A stretch of 64,000 nt of DNA, taken from NCBI GenBank assembly GCA_964393865.1, contig CAYMUW010000011.1, positions 1 to 64,000 of the forward strand, read 5' to 3'. The DNA comes from Suilimivivens sp964393865 (GTDB taxonomy: Bacteria; Bacillota; Clostridia; Lachnospirales; Lachnospiraceae). The notes beneath the pieces were generated by a model. It worked only from the letters and a program-made list of their open reading frames with translations. It did no database searches and was not told the DNA's origin. Below, piece after piece: positions 42,950 through 52,168 of this stretch; within the stretch, counting starts at the first letter, position 1; each line of letters begins with the position of its first letter. The position numbers and the translations under genes were made by a program.

Positions 42950-45900
42950 ATTCACACTGGAACAGCAAATGGCAATTGATCTTCGGGACAGAAATATTCT
43001 GGTCTGTGCGGCAGCCGGTTCGGGAAAGACAGCGGTGCTGGTTCAGCGTATTATCGGGCTGGTGACGGATGAAAAGCACCCTATGGATATTGACCGGCTC
43101 TTGGTGGTTACCTTCACCAATGCGGCGGCTGCGGAAATGCGGGAGCGCATCGGCGCTGCACTGGGGGAACGCTTAGAACGGGAACCGGAGAATGTGCACC
43201 TGCAAAAGCAGATGTCTCTTCTTCACAATGCACAGATTACCACCATTGACAGTTTCTGCCTGTTTCTGATCAGAAATAATTTTAATGATATCGGTCTTGA
43301 TCCGGGGTTTCGGATTGCGGATGAGGGAGAGCTGACTTTGCTCAGGCAGGATGTGCTTTCCCAGCTTTTGGAGCAGCAGTATCAGGAGAAAAGGCCGGAG
43401 TTTATTAACTGTATGGAGTATTTTTCTACCGGCAGTAATGACAGGCTGATAGAGGAATACATTGAGAAGCTTTATCAGTTTTCCATGAGCTATCCGTGGC
43501 CGGAAGACTGGATTGGTCAATGCAAACAGGAGTATAAAATATCAGATGTTACCGAAATGGAAAATTCCGATTGGTGCCATTATATTGTCCACTATATGAA
43601 GACCATAGTGGATGAGAGCGTCAGGGATTTGGAATTTGCAATCACCTTGGCGGAAAAGCCGGAAGGTCCCTATATGTATGGGGAGATGCTGGAGCAGGAA
43701 AGGGAAATGCTCATAAAGCTTTCGGCGGCGGAAACTCTTTCCGATTATTACAGGCTGTTTGAAACAATTTCCTTTGGCAGGCTGCCGTCGAAAAAGGATG
43801 CATCCGTTGATCCCGTGCTGCGGGAGAGGGTGCAGCAGCTTAGAAAGGATATTAAGAAGCGGCTCGAGGATGTGAAGGAGAATTATCTTACCGTTTCCCC
43901 TGAGCAGGCAGTGAAAAGAATGCAGAAGGCTGCCCCTGCGGTGGAGGAGCTTCTTTCTCTGGTGTTTACCTATAAGCGCATGCTGGATGAGAGAAAGCGC
44001 AGGGATAATATTATTGATTTCCACGATATGGAGCATTTTGCACTGAAAATTCTGCTTTTGAAACAGGAGGATGGAAGCCTGATTCCCTCTCCGGCGGCGC
44101 TGGAGTACCGTCAGCATTTCGGAGAGGTTCTGATTGACGAGTATCAGGACAGCAATCTGGTTCAGGAGCTGATCTTAAAAAGCATTTCAGGGGAGGATGA
44201 GAAGCATTATAACCGGTTCATGGTTGGGGACGTGAAGCAGAGTATTTACCGTTTTCGTCTGGCGAGGCCTGAGCTTTTTATGGAAAAATACAACTGTTAT
44301 TCTAAGCAGGATTCCTGTTGTCAGCGTATTGATTTGCATAAAAATTTTCGAAGCAGACATCAGGTGCTGGATAGCGTAAACCAGTTGTTTTCACAGATTA
44401 TGGGAAGGAATCTGGGCGGCGTGGAGTATGACGCAGAGGCGGCTCTTTATCCGGGAGCGGTCTTTCCTGAGCAGGAAACGGCCGGAGAGGAGTCTGTAGA
44501 AGCCGGCTCTAAGGGGGATCCTTATGAAACAGAGTATCTTATGATTGGTAAGGATGAACAGTCCTCTCTTTCTGCAAGACAGCAGGAGGCAGCAGCGATC
44601 GCAAGGAAAATCAGAGAGTTGTATGCCGCCCTGTATGTGACGGATAAGGAAACGGGGAAAATGCGTCCGGTCAGATATTCGGATATGGTGATCCTGCTTC
44701 GTACCACAGCGGGCTGGGCGGAGGAATTTAAAACCGTGCTTGAGAAGGAAGGAATCCCGGCCTATGTGGCATCCAGAACAGGGTATTTTCAGACTGTAGA
44801 AATTAAGGTGCTTTTACAGCTTTTGCATGTCATTGACAATCCCTATCAGGATATTCCGCTGTATGGCGTTATGAAGTCTTTCTTTGGGGGCTTTTCCCAG
44901 GAGGAGATTGCCAAAATCCGCGCCGTGGATCAAAAAATCCCTCTCTATGAGCTCCTTTGCAATTATGACGGGGAAGAGAAGGCAAAGGTGTCCGATTTTC
45001 TGAACCGTCTCTCCGTATATCGGAAAAAGACCGCTTATACCCCCATTCATAAGCTGATACAGGAAATCCTGTCGGATACAGGATATCTGGATTATGTATC
45101 TGCCAGACCCGGAGGAGAGCAGAGGCGGGCAAACGTGGAAATGCTTCTTACCAGAGCGGCAGCCTTTGAGCAGACCAGCTACTACGGACTGTTTCATTTC
45201 CTTCGTTATATTGAGCAGCTGGAAAAATATGAAGTGGATTACGGTGAGGCGGATGTGCTGGATGAAAATGCGGACGTGGTTCGCATTATGAGTATTCACA
45301 AAAGTAAGGGCCTGGAGTTTCCGGTGTGTATTGTGGCCGGGCTGTCCAAGCGCTTTAATATGCAGGATACTGCCAGCAGGCTGATTGCCGATGCGGATAT
45401 GGGAATAGGTGTGGACTATATTGACAGCTCCCTGCGCATTCAAAGCAGGACGCTGAAGAAAAGAGCGGTGGCGCTTAAAATGCGTCTGGATGCCTTGGGG
45501 GAGGAAATGCGGGTGCTCTATGTGGCTATGACCAGAGCAAAGGAAAAGCTGATACTGACCGCTATGACAAATGACCTTGATAAGCTGCGGGAAGAGTTGG
45601 AGCAGCAAAGAGACAGAGTATCCTTTTCCGCTTTGGCAGGCGCTTCCTGTTATTTGGACTTTATTATTCCCTGCCTGAAAAATCCTGTTTTCATAGGCCC
45701 TGATGAACTGATGCTGGAGGATATCAGGGAAGCGGCCGGGGAAATATCGAGAAAGCAGAGGCTGCTTGCCGGTCAAGGCAGTCAATCAATAATGACAGAA
45801 TTGTCAGAAAAATTTGATCGAAATTATTCACACCAATATTTGTCAGGTTTATTTGTCAAAACAACAGTGTCGGAACTGAAGATGAAAGCAATGCATGGGC

Positions 45901-46568
45901 AGCAGCAGAACTGGCAGGACAAACTGGATGAGTCAATAGACGCAGGAGGAAGCAGAGGCTATGACAGCGCTTTTACCAGGGAGCTGTTTGAGGAGCCGGA
46001 GATTGTGCCCTATATTCCCTCCTTTATCAGCAGTAAGGAAGGCATGTCCGGTACCGACAGAGGAAGCGCTTACCACAAAGTAATGGAGCTTTTGGATTTG
46101 GAGGCCGCAGAAACAAAGCGGACGAAAGAAGAGCTGTCTAGACAGCTTGATGAATTTGTCAGACAGGAAAAGTTGACCCAGCAGTGGCGGGACAGTGTGT
46201 CAGAGACGAAGCTTATGACCTTTTTGGACAGCAGTCTGGCACGGCGTATGAGACAGGCATCCCTGAGCGGCAGGCTTCGCAGGGAGCAGCCTTTTGTTAT
46301 GGGAATAGGTGCGGACCGGCTGGACCAGGAATGCCCCGCTTCCGAGCAGGTGCTGATACAGGGAATTATCGACGTGTTCTTTGAGGAGAATGGGAAAATT
46401 ATCGTGGCGGACTATAAAACCGATGCGGTGAAAACCCCTGAAGAGCTGGTCAGAAGGTATCAGACACAGCTGGATTATTATGCGGAGGCGCTTCACAAGC
46501 TGACGGGGAAGGAGGTTACGGAGAAGATCATATATTCCTTTGCGCTTGGAACGGAGATTGCACTGTGA
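42939..46568 (+). CDS. addA: AddAB helicase-nuclease, subunit A
   Basis: This 1209-residue UvrD-type helicase with a C-terminal nuclease domain is the motor subunit of AddAB. Walker A is AAAGSGKTAVLV, helicase motif II is LIDEYQDSN and motif VI is LYVAMTRAKEKL. The nuclease centre shows QGIIDVFFEENGKIIVADYKTD split across two motifs, with the catalytic Asp and Lys. The start overlaps addB, indicating coupled translation and balanced subunits. Confidence 0.96.
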   Translation: MATKFTLEQQMAIDLRDRNILVCAAAGSGKTAVLVQRIIGLVTDEKHPMDIDRLLVVTFTNAAAAEMRERIGAALGERLEREPENVHLQKQMSLLHNAQITTIDSFCLFLIRNNFNDIGLDPGFRIADEGELTLLRQDVLSQLLEQQYQEKRPEFINCMEYFSTGSNDRLIEEYIEKLYQFSMSYPWPEDWIGQCKQEYKISDVTEMENSDWCHYIVHYMKTIVDESVRDLEFAITLAEKPEGPYMYGEMLEQEREMLIKLSAAETLSDYYRLFETISFGRLPSKKDASVDPVLRERVQQLRKDIKKRLEDVKENYLTVSPEQAVKRMQKAAPAVEELLSLVFTYKRMLDERKRRDNIIDFHDMEHFALKILLLKQEDGSLIPSPAALEYRQHFGEVLIDEYQDSNLVQELILKSISGEDEKHYNRFMVGDVKQSIYRFRLARPELFMEKYNCYSKQDSCCQRIDLHKNFRSRHQVLDSVNQLFSQIMGRNLGGVEYDAEAALYPGAVFPEQETAGEESVEAGSKGDPYETEYLMIGKDEQSSLSARQQEAAAIARKIRELYAALYVTDKETGKMRPVRYSDMVILLRTTAGWAEEFKTVLEKEGIPAYVASRTGYFQTVEIKVLLQLLHVIDNPYQDIPLYGVMKSFFGGFSQEEIAKIRAVDQKIPLYELLCNYDGEEKAKVSDFLNRLSVYRKKTAYTPIHKLIQEILSDTGYLDYVSARPGGEQRRANVEMLLTRAAAFEQTSYYGLFHFLRYIEQLEKYEVDYGEADVLDENADVVRIMSIHKSKGLEFPVCIVAGLSKRFNMQDTASRLIADADMGIGVDYIDSSLRIQSRTLKKRAVALKMRLDALGEEMRVLYVAMTRAKEKLILTAMTNDLDKLREELEQQRDRVSFSALAGASCYLDFIIPCLKNPVFIGPDELMLEDIREAAGEISRKQRLLAGQGSQSIMTELSEKFDRNYSHQYLSGLFVKTTVSELKMKAMHGQQQNWQDKLDESIDAGGSRGYDSAFTRELFEEPEIVPYIPSFISSKEGMSGTDRGSAYHKVMELLDLEAAETKRTKEELSRQLDEFVRQEKLTQQWRDSVSETKLMTFLDSSLARRMRQASLSGRLRREQPFVMGIGADRLDQECPASEQVLIQGIIDVFFEENGKIIVADYKTDAVKTPEELVRRYQTQLDYYAEALHKLTGKEVTEKIIYSFALGTEIAL

Positions 46569-46584
46569 TCTTTGGATGTCTTCC

Positions 46585-48474
46585 TTAAAATTTCCGGTCG
46601 TATAGCAGCGCAGCATTCAGCACCACCAATACGGAGCCTGCATTATGTACCAATGCACCGGTAACCGGTCCTAACACGTCAAGAACTGAAAGTGTAACCG
46701 CAACCGCATTGATACACATGGACACTGTAATATTGCCCTTGATTGTATTTAATGTGGAGCGTGACAAGCGTTTCAGATAGGGGATTTTGGAAAGGTCATC
46801 GCTCATTAAAGCAATGTCGGCTGCCTCTACGGCGATGTCGCTTCCCATGCTTCCCATTGCCACGCCTACATTGGCGGTTTTTAATGCGGGAGCGTCATTT
46901 ACTCCGTCACCGATCATGCAGACATTACGGCCGGACTGTTGAAGCAGGGCGATACGTTCTACCTTCTGTTCAGGTAAAAGTCCGCCGTGAACTTCCCCGA
47001 TGCCTGCCTGTTTGGCAAAGTAATCCGCAGCTATCTGGTTGTCGCCTGTTAGTAAAACCGTTTTGGTACCCATTGCAGACAGTTGGCTGACCATATCCGA
47101 GGCGGCTTCACGAAGGACATCGGAAAGGGCAATTACGCCGATACAGACGCCATCAGCCGAAATAAGGATAGAAGCTTTACCCTGGGAACGCAGTTGTTTC
47201 AGTCTGGCAGTAATGAAGTCCGGTATCGGAATGCCATTTTCCAGCAGGTATTGCTCGCTTCCGCATAAGAGGTGCTTGTTCTGTACCACCGCATAAACGC
47301 CTCTTCCGGCAGCCATTTGAAAGCCGCAGCTTTCCGTAAGTGCGATATTTTTTTGTTTGGCGTATTCCAGAATTGCTTTTGCCAGAGGATGTTCGCTTTT
47401 GGCTTCGGCGCAGGCTCCCAGCGCTAAAAGGGTATCCTCGTCTATCCCTGGGTCAAAGGAGCAGATATCGCTGACATGCAGCTTTCCGTAGGTCAGGGTA
47501 CCGGTTTTATCAAAGGCAATGGTATCGATCCTGCCCATTTTTTCCAGTGCTTCGCCTGATTTAATGATTACGCCGTGTTTGGTAGCCTGACCGATGGCCG
47601 CCATAACAGAAACAGGTGTTGCCAGAGCTAGCGCACAGGGACAGAATACAACAAGCACGGTTACACAGCGGTTAAGGGCAATCATGACATCGTAATCCAA
47701 TACCAAAGTTATGAGAAAGGCGCCGACGGCGATCAGCAGGGCAATGGGGACAAGCCATACCGCCCATTTATCCGCAATACGCTGCATGGGCGCTTTTCTA
47801 TTTTCAGCTTCCTTTACCATGGCAATCAGCTTTTGTAAAGAGGAATCTTCTCCCACATGTTTAGCCTCTATGTCAACAGATCCATAGCAGTTTAGGGTGC
47901 CGCAGTACACCTCATCACCTGTCTCCTTGTCAATTGGCAGGGATTCGCCTGTCATAACGGACTGATTAACGGAAGTACTGCCGGACAGAATTTTTCCGTC
48001 CACAGGAATCGTTTCGCCGGGAAGAACGCGGAGTAAATCGCCGGTCTGTATCTTTTCGGCAGGAATCAGTTCCTCCGTCCATGTATCCCCGCTTTTTACA
48101 AGCCTGCGACCTTCGTTTGGGGCAAGGGCAATCAGTCTTGACAGCCCCTTTTTGGCACGGGTAACGGTCATATCCTCCAGAATGGCACCGATGGCCATAA
48201 TAAATGCAACCTCCCCGGCAGCAAAGATTTCGCCGATTGCTATGGAAGCAATCATGGCAATGGAAATCAGCAGTGCGGAGGAAACCCATTTTTCATAAAA
48301 CAGGCGTGTCAATGCAAGATACAGCATGGGGATTCCGGATATGAGAATGGTTATCCATGCAGGATCAATCGGAAATGAAAAGTTCATCAACAACGACAGG
48401 AGACTGACAGCAAGAAAAACACCTGCGGCAATGGTCATGGGGACACCGGCTAAAAAATCATTTATTTTTTTCAT
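46585..48474 (-). CDS. P1B-type heavy-metal-translocating ATPase
   Basis: This 629-residue membrane ATPase has the metal site CPC in VFCPCALALATPV, the phosphorylation motif DKTGTLTYG, SEHPLAKAIL (the P1B-specific HP motif) and GDGVNDAPAL. It lacks an N-terminal heavy-metal-associated domain, and its N-terminus begins directly with helices. CPC is compatible with Cu, Zn, Cd or Co, so the ion is not settled. It is divergent from a TetR-type gene across a 201-base gap with repeated motifs, which suggests local regulation. It converges with addA. Confidence 0.9.
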   Translation of the reverse strand: MKKINDFLAGVPMTIAAGVFLAVSLLSLLMNFSFPIDPAWITILISGIPMLYLALTRLFYEKWVSSALLISIAMIASIAIGEIFAAGEVAFIMAIGAILEDMTVTRAKKGLSRLIALAPNEGRRLVKSGDTWTEELIPAEKIQTGDLLRVLPGETIPVDGKILSGSTSVNQSVMTGESLPIDKETGDEVYCGTLNCYGSVDIEAKHVGEDSSLQKLIAMVKEAENRKAPMQRIADKWAVWLVPIALLIAVGAFLITLVLDYDVMIALNRCVTVLVVFCPCALALATPVSVMAAIGQATKHGVIIKSGEALEKMGRIDTIAFDKTGTLTYGKLHVSDICSFDPGIDEDTLLALGACAEAKSEHPLAKAILEYAKQKNIALTESCGFQMAAGRGVYAVVQNKHLLCGSEQYLLENGIPIPDFITARLKQLRSQGKASILISADGVCIGVIALSDVLREAASDMVSQLSAMGTKTVLLTGDNQIAADYFAKQAGIGEVHGGLLPEQKVERIALLQQSGRNVCMIGDGVNDAPALKTANVGVAMGSMGSDIAVEAADIALMSDDLSKIPYLKRLSRSTLNTIKGNITVSMCINAVAVTLSVLDVLGPVTGALVHNAGSVLVVLNAALLYDRKF

Positions 48475-48514
48475 AATAAGATACTCCTGTATATTAATCT
48501 GTAATACAATTTAT

Positions 48515-48623
48515 TTGTTACCGCACAATTTGTTTGATATAATTATGTGAAGGAAGCGAAGTGCGGTCAACAATCAATTGTGAAGAAATGTAAGTTACGG
48601 AACATTTTGACCAAATTGTGCGG
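48515..48623. promoter_or_regulatory. Divergent promoters and paired inverted repeats between the ATPase and tetR genes
   Basis: Plus strand: TTGTTA (48515-48520), 17 bases, TATAAT (48538-48543). Minus strand: TTGACC (48565-48570), 17 bases, CATAAT (48542-48547), so the two -10 regions nearly coincide. CCGCACAATTTG (48521-48532), lying in the tetR promoter spacer, recurs as its exact reverse complement at 48612-48623. A partial GTGCGGT copy is at 48561-48567. These look like operators for the TetR protein. Confidence 0.6.
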
Positions 48624-48675
48624 GAAAAATCGGTGCCTGAGATGGCGAATACGAAAAGAAAGGAACTGTTTTCAT

Positions 48676-49221
48676 ATGGACAGACGACAGCAGAAAACCA
48701 GAGATGCTATATTTAAAGCATTCAGCAAATTACTGGAAAGCAAGCATTTCAGCAATATTACGGTGCAGGAAATTATTGATGAAGCAAATATTGGGCGGAG
48801 TACCTTTTATGCCCATTTTGAGACCAAGGATGAATTGTTAAGGGCGATGTGTACGGATATTTTTAATCATGTTTTCTCGAACGAATTGCAGTCCGAACAG
48901 ACACATGATTTTTCGGCAGACAACCACAGGCTGCAAGCCAAACTGACCCATATCCTGTACCATTTAAAAGACAGTAAAAAGGATATTACAGGTATCATTT
49001 CCGGCGAAAGCGGAGAGCTGTTTATGCGGTATTTCAAGGAGTATCTGTTCGATTTGTTTGTGAAATATCTAAATGAAGTAAAGATTGATGCGCCGGAGGA
49101 ATTTGTATTAAATCATTTGGTGGGAAGCTTTGCGGAAGCGGTCAAGTGGTGGATAAGAAATAAAATGCAGTATACACCTGAAGAAATTGCAGCTTATTAT
49201 ATGGCGGCAGTCAGAATGTAA
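48676..49221 (+). CDS. TetR/AcrR family regulator, divergent from the metal ATPase
   Basis: This 181-residue protein has the TetR helix-turn-helix in RDAIFKAFSKLLESKHFSNI and DEANIGRSTFYAHFETKDEL, and a C-terminal domain of the type found in regulators with a TetR_C_33-like tail. I placed the start at the ATG at 48676, after AAAGGAA. The frame open from 48547 runs through the promoter and operator region and is not needed. Shared control region and opposite orientation suggest it represses the ATPase; a direct metal-sensing role is not shown by the sequence. Confidence 0.85.
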   Translation: MDRRQQKTRDAIFKAFSKLLESKHFSNITVQEIIDEANIGRSTFYAHFETKDELLRAMCTDIFNHVFSNELQSEQTHDFSADNHRLQAKLTHILYHLKDSKKDITGIISGESGELFMRYFKEYLFDLFVKYLNEVKIDAPEEFVLNHLVGSFAEAVKWWIRNKMQYTPEEIAAYYMAAVRM

Positions 49222-49236
49222 AATCGGAAAAACTCC

Positions 49237-49265
49237 TTGACGGCTTGCAGACAGCCTGCTACAAT
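49237..49265 (+). promoter_or_regulatory. Sigma-A-like promoter upstream of the truncated Rpn gene
   Basis: TTGACG (49237-49242) and TACAAT (49260-49265) are 17 bases apart. A short hairpin, CATGTGC/GCACATG (49336-49352), lies downstream, and there is no intact gene start in between. Confidence 0.5.
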
Positions 49266-49368
49266 CAAATTAAAGCATAGAAATTCTAACGGAAATTCGT
49301 ATATCAAATCTATTTTTCTAACCTGTGCCCTGCACCATGTGCACCGCACATGATCTGTTTTAGAATCC

Positions 49369-50277
49369 TTGCTTTACTACCATTTAACTTATTTTCATAA
49401 AGCAGGGAATGAGACAGAGCCTTTCGGGATGCTGTTTAAGGACAAAAAGAGACTGCTGGAGCTGTATAATGCGCTGAATGATACGGCATATACCGACGAG
49501 GAGGATTTGACGGTCAATACGCTGGAAAACGCCATTTTTATGAAAATGAAGAACGATATTTCCTTTGTCATCGACAGCAATATGTGTCTGTTTGAGCACC
49601 AGTCCTCGTATTGCCCCAATATGGCGCTGAGAGGCTTTCTGTATTTTGCAGACCTGTACAAAAAGCAGATGAAGGATATGGAGTTGGCGGGCAGCAGGAG
49701 GATTTTGATTCCAACACCCCATTATATCGTGTTTTACAATGGTCTGGAGAGAAAGGCGGAGGAGTTTACCCAGAGGCTGTCAGACTGTTTTGAGGATGAC
49801 GGCGAAGGATGTATGGAGCTGACCGTCAGGGTGATTAATATCAATTACGGACACAACCGGGAGCTGATGGGGAAGTGTAAGGCACTTTCGGATTATGCTT
49901 ATTTTGTGGCGGAGGTGCGCAGGAACCTGAAAACCATGGAGCTGGAAAAGGCCGTGAAGAGAGCAGTGGATGCCTGCATAGAGAAGGATGTTCTGAAGGA
50001 GTTTCTGTTGGAGCAGAAAGCGGAGGTAATAGCCATGTCGATTTATGAGTACAATGAAGAGTATGTGAAAAGAACGTTGTTTGAGGATGGAATGGAGGTG
50101 GGCTATGACAAGGGAAAGGCGGATGGATATGCAGAGGGAGAAGCTAAAACTCTTCAAAAAAATGTGGAGGCGGCCATGAAAAATTTTCATGTAAGTCTGC
50201 AGGAAGCCTGTGAAGGGCTTGGAACTACTATAGAGGAGTATGAGAAGGCCAAGCTGCAAAAAGAACTTGACAAATAA
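49369..50277 (+). CDS. Rpn family recombination-promoting nuclease/putative transposase, N-terminally truncated
   Basis: The frame encodes up to 302 residues with MLFKDKKRLLELYNALND, LTVNTLENAIFMKMKNDISF (split) and LFEHQSSYCPNMALRGFLYFA. These are the hallmarks of Rpn/PD-(D/E)XK proteins that are numerous in Clostridia. The tail is a helical, Glu/Lys-rich segment. The usual beginning of the domain is missing: the codons before 49429 do not fit the family and there is no ribosome site at the TTG at 49369. It may be a decayed copy or start at the ATG at 49429. Its end holds the -35 of the riboswitch promoter. Confidence 0.7.
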   Translation: MLYYHLTYFHKAGNETEPFGMLFKDKKRLLELYNALNDTAYTDEEDLTVNTLENAIFMKMKNDISFVIDSNMCLFEHQSSYCPNMALRGFLYFADLYKKQMKDMELAGSRRILIPTPHYIVFYNGLERKAEEFTQRLSDCFEDDGEGCMELTVRVININYGHNRELMGKCKALSDYAYFVAEVRRNLKTMELEKAVKRAVDACIEKDVLKEFLLEQKAEVIAMSIYEYNEEYVKRTLFEDGMEVGYDKGKADGYAEGEAKTLQKNVEAAMKNFHVSLQEACEGLGTTIEEYEKAKLQKELDK

Positions 50278-50295
50278 TTACAACGGGTATATTTT
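50267..50295 (+). promoter_or_regulatory. Promoter of the TPP riboswitch-thiT unit
   Basis: TTGACA (50267-50272) and TATTTT (50290-50295) are 17 bases apart; TATATT at 50288 is an alternative -10. The -35 overlaps the last codons of the Rpn gene. Confidence 0.5.
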
Positions 50296-50310
50296 AATAG
50301 CAAATTTAAT

Positions 50311-50420
50311 AAGTCGCTAGGGGAGCACATGCTGAGATTGCGTGGGAAGCAGTGAAATCATTGAAGCCTACGCTGACCCTCATTACCTGAACCGGACAAT
50401 ACCGGCGTAGGGAAGCAGAT
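50311..50420 (+). promoter_or_regulatory. TPP (thiamine pyrophosphate) riboswitch, THI element
   Basis: The conserved THI-box parts appear in order. They are GCTAGGGGAGC with GCTGAGA (50316-50337), the pyrimidine-sensor arm, GACCCTCATTACCTGAACC (split over 50375-50393), and ACCGGCGTAGGGAAGC (50401-50416). It precedes thiT, as expected for thiamine uptake control. TPP binding normally turns expression off. The expression platform is the hairpin at 50522-50551. Confidence 0.95.
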
Positions 50421-50521
50421 TTTTATAAATGATGTGGTTTTGTAACCGTAAACAATAATTCAATAATTGTTACATACCTTCTAAATTTATGAAACCACTC
50501 ATTTATGAGAATTGTATGTTC

Positions 50522-50551
50522 CCTCCTGTGATTAAACAAGGAGGTTTTTTT
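50522..50551 (+). terminator. Riboswitch expression platform: terminator hairpin that contains the thiT ribosome site
   Basis: CCTCCT (50522-50527) pairs exactly with AGGAGG (50539-50544), followed by seven T (50545-50551) that end at the thiT ATG. The same hairpin can therefore terminate transcription and mask the ribosome site. An upstream partner, GTAAACAAT/ATTGTTAC near 50448-50473, may belong to the alternative fold. Confidence 0.7.
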
Positions 50552-51232
50552 ATGTCATTTTTTGCAACAGAAATCATTGATGAAGAATGGGGAAATTATT
50601 TTGAGCTGACCGGTGCAGGTTATGGCGTGCTGATTGCACTCATGATTGTGATACTACTGATTGGCTGTGTGATCAGTAATCCCAAAGGAAAGAAGAAAAT
50701 TGGAACAAAGCCGCTTGTGTTTTCGGCGATGGCTATGGCGCTGGGGATGGTAACATCCATGATTAAGCTGATTGACATGCCTATGGGCGGTTCGGTTACC
50801 TTATGCAGTATGCTGTTTATCTGTCTGATTGGGTATATGTTTGGTTTTCGTACCGGGCTTATGGCGGCCATTGCCTACGGATTTTTACAACTGGTGGTAG
50901 ATCCTTATATTATCAGTATTCCGCAGATGCTGACGGACTACATATTTGCGTTTGGAGCACTGGGGCTTTCCGGTATTTTTTCAGACAAAAAGCATGGTCT
51001 TGTAACGGGATATCTTGTGGGCGTGCTTGGAAGATATTTCTTTTCATTTCTCTCAGGCATGATTTTCTTTGGCAGCTATGCATCCAACTATAATATGTCA
51101 GCGCCTGTTTATTCTTTGGCATATAATGGGGCTTATTTGGGACTGGAGGCGCTTGTTACCGTGATTATACTGGCACTGCCTCCGGTATCTAAGGGACTTT
51201 TGAAGGTGAAAAATATGTCGCAGTCTGCGTAA
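50552..51232 (+). CDS. thiT: ECF transporter S component for thiamine
   Basis: This 226-residue membrane protein has six or more helices. It has MALGMVTSMIKLIDMPMGGSVTLCSMLFICLIGYMFG (split), which includes the ThiT-type MPxGGSVT segment, and GLMAAIAYGFLQLVVDP, holding thiamine-site residues. It works with the shared EcfA/A'/T energising module encoded elsewhere. The TPP riboswitch in front confirms the substrate. The ATG at 50552 is fixed by the AGGAGG; the longer frame from 50489 runs through the platform. Confidence 0.93.
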   Translation: MSFFATEIIDEEWGNYFELTGAGYGVLIALMIVILLIGCVISNPKGKKKIGTKPLVFSAMAMALGMVTSMIKLIDMPMGGSVTLCSMLFICLIGYMFGFRTGLMAAIAYGFLQLVVDPYIISIPQMLTDYIFAFGALGLSGIFSDKKHGLVTGYLVGVLGRYFFSFLSGMIFFGSYASNYNMSAPVYSLAYNGAYLGLEALVTVIILALPPVSKGLLKVKNMSQSA

Positions 51233-51253
51233 AATAAGGAAGAAGAGCCCGGG

Positions 51254-52162
51254 CTAATCTATTGATTTTAACGTAATGACTGTGTGAAAGGTTTTATTTT
51301 CCTTTTCATAGTACATAGTTATGTCTCCACTATATTTTTGAATGACCTTTTCAACGCTCTTCAATCCTAAACCATGTTTCTTTGGTTCTTTTTTGCTTGA
51401 AACCAGTTTCTTAGGATTTATGGCAAAGGGATCTAACAGGCAGGAGTTTTCTATAGTCAGTATGGTAAATGGTGTGTTTGGCTTTTTTAGAACGCTGAGC
51501 TCAATGTAGGAATTTTCTTGTTTGGAGGCAGCCTCTACCGCATTATCTAATAAATTACAGAAAAGAGATGTTAAATCGTTGTCAGACAGAAAATCAATCG
51601 TATTATTCCGTATATCAGGGTGAAAAGCGATTGTTTTTTCCTGACAACGTAAGGCATATTGAGAAAGAATCGCATTAAGAAGATCGTTATTACATATTTG
51701 TAGTGTATGTTGTAATGCCGAAGAATTTACAAGCCTTTCAATATAAGAGGCTATTTTTTGCTGATTGTTTTGTTCATTCAGCAGAGAGATAGACTGCAGA
51801 TGTTTTTTAATATCGTGTATTAAAATGTTCTGACTTTCGTTTTGCTTGAGCAGCATTTCATAGTATGCGATGGAATCGGCTTCTCTTTGGAGTTGAAGTT
51901 GCATATTTGTAACTTCCTGTTGTTTTTTCAGAATATGGCTGTAAATGCTCCAAATCAATAAATTCATGAAAAGGATTAAAATTGCACTGATTGTAATTAG
52001 TCCGTCAACCAGATCAGAGGTGTTGACAGTGTGGCATATTGTTGCCAGTGTCAGTATAAGCCAGAAGGAAATGAGCGGAACACCAGTCAGCATTGAGGTT
52101 TCTCTGCCAAAACGCTGTCCTTGTTCTCTGGGGTTACCCAGCATGTGGGAGATAAGATACAT
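51254..52162 (-). pseudogene. GHKL sensor histidine kinase of the AgrC type, N-terminally truncated
   Basis: The frame encodes 302 residues: two to three membrane helices, a dimerisation helix with IHDIKKHLQ (phospho-acceptor His) and an HATPase domain with LFCNLLDNAVEAA (N box) and KKHGLGLKSVEKVI (G box). AgrC-type kinases have about six to seven helices before this point, so the sensor part is largely missing. The loss coincides with the breakpoint at about 52165-52180, where agrB sequence starts on the other strand. No response regulator is adjacent. It might still make a truncated protein, so pseudogene status is likely, not certain. Confidence 0.7.
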
Positions 52163-52168
52163 AATGAA

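Noticed and set aside
49336..49352. Small RNA from 49272 with the CATGTGC hairpin as terminator
   Set aside because: The stem is only seven bases and is followed by a few T; evidence for a defined RNA is too weak.
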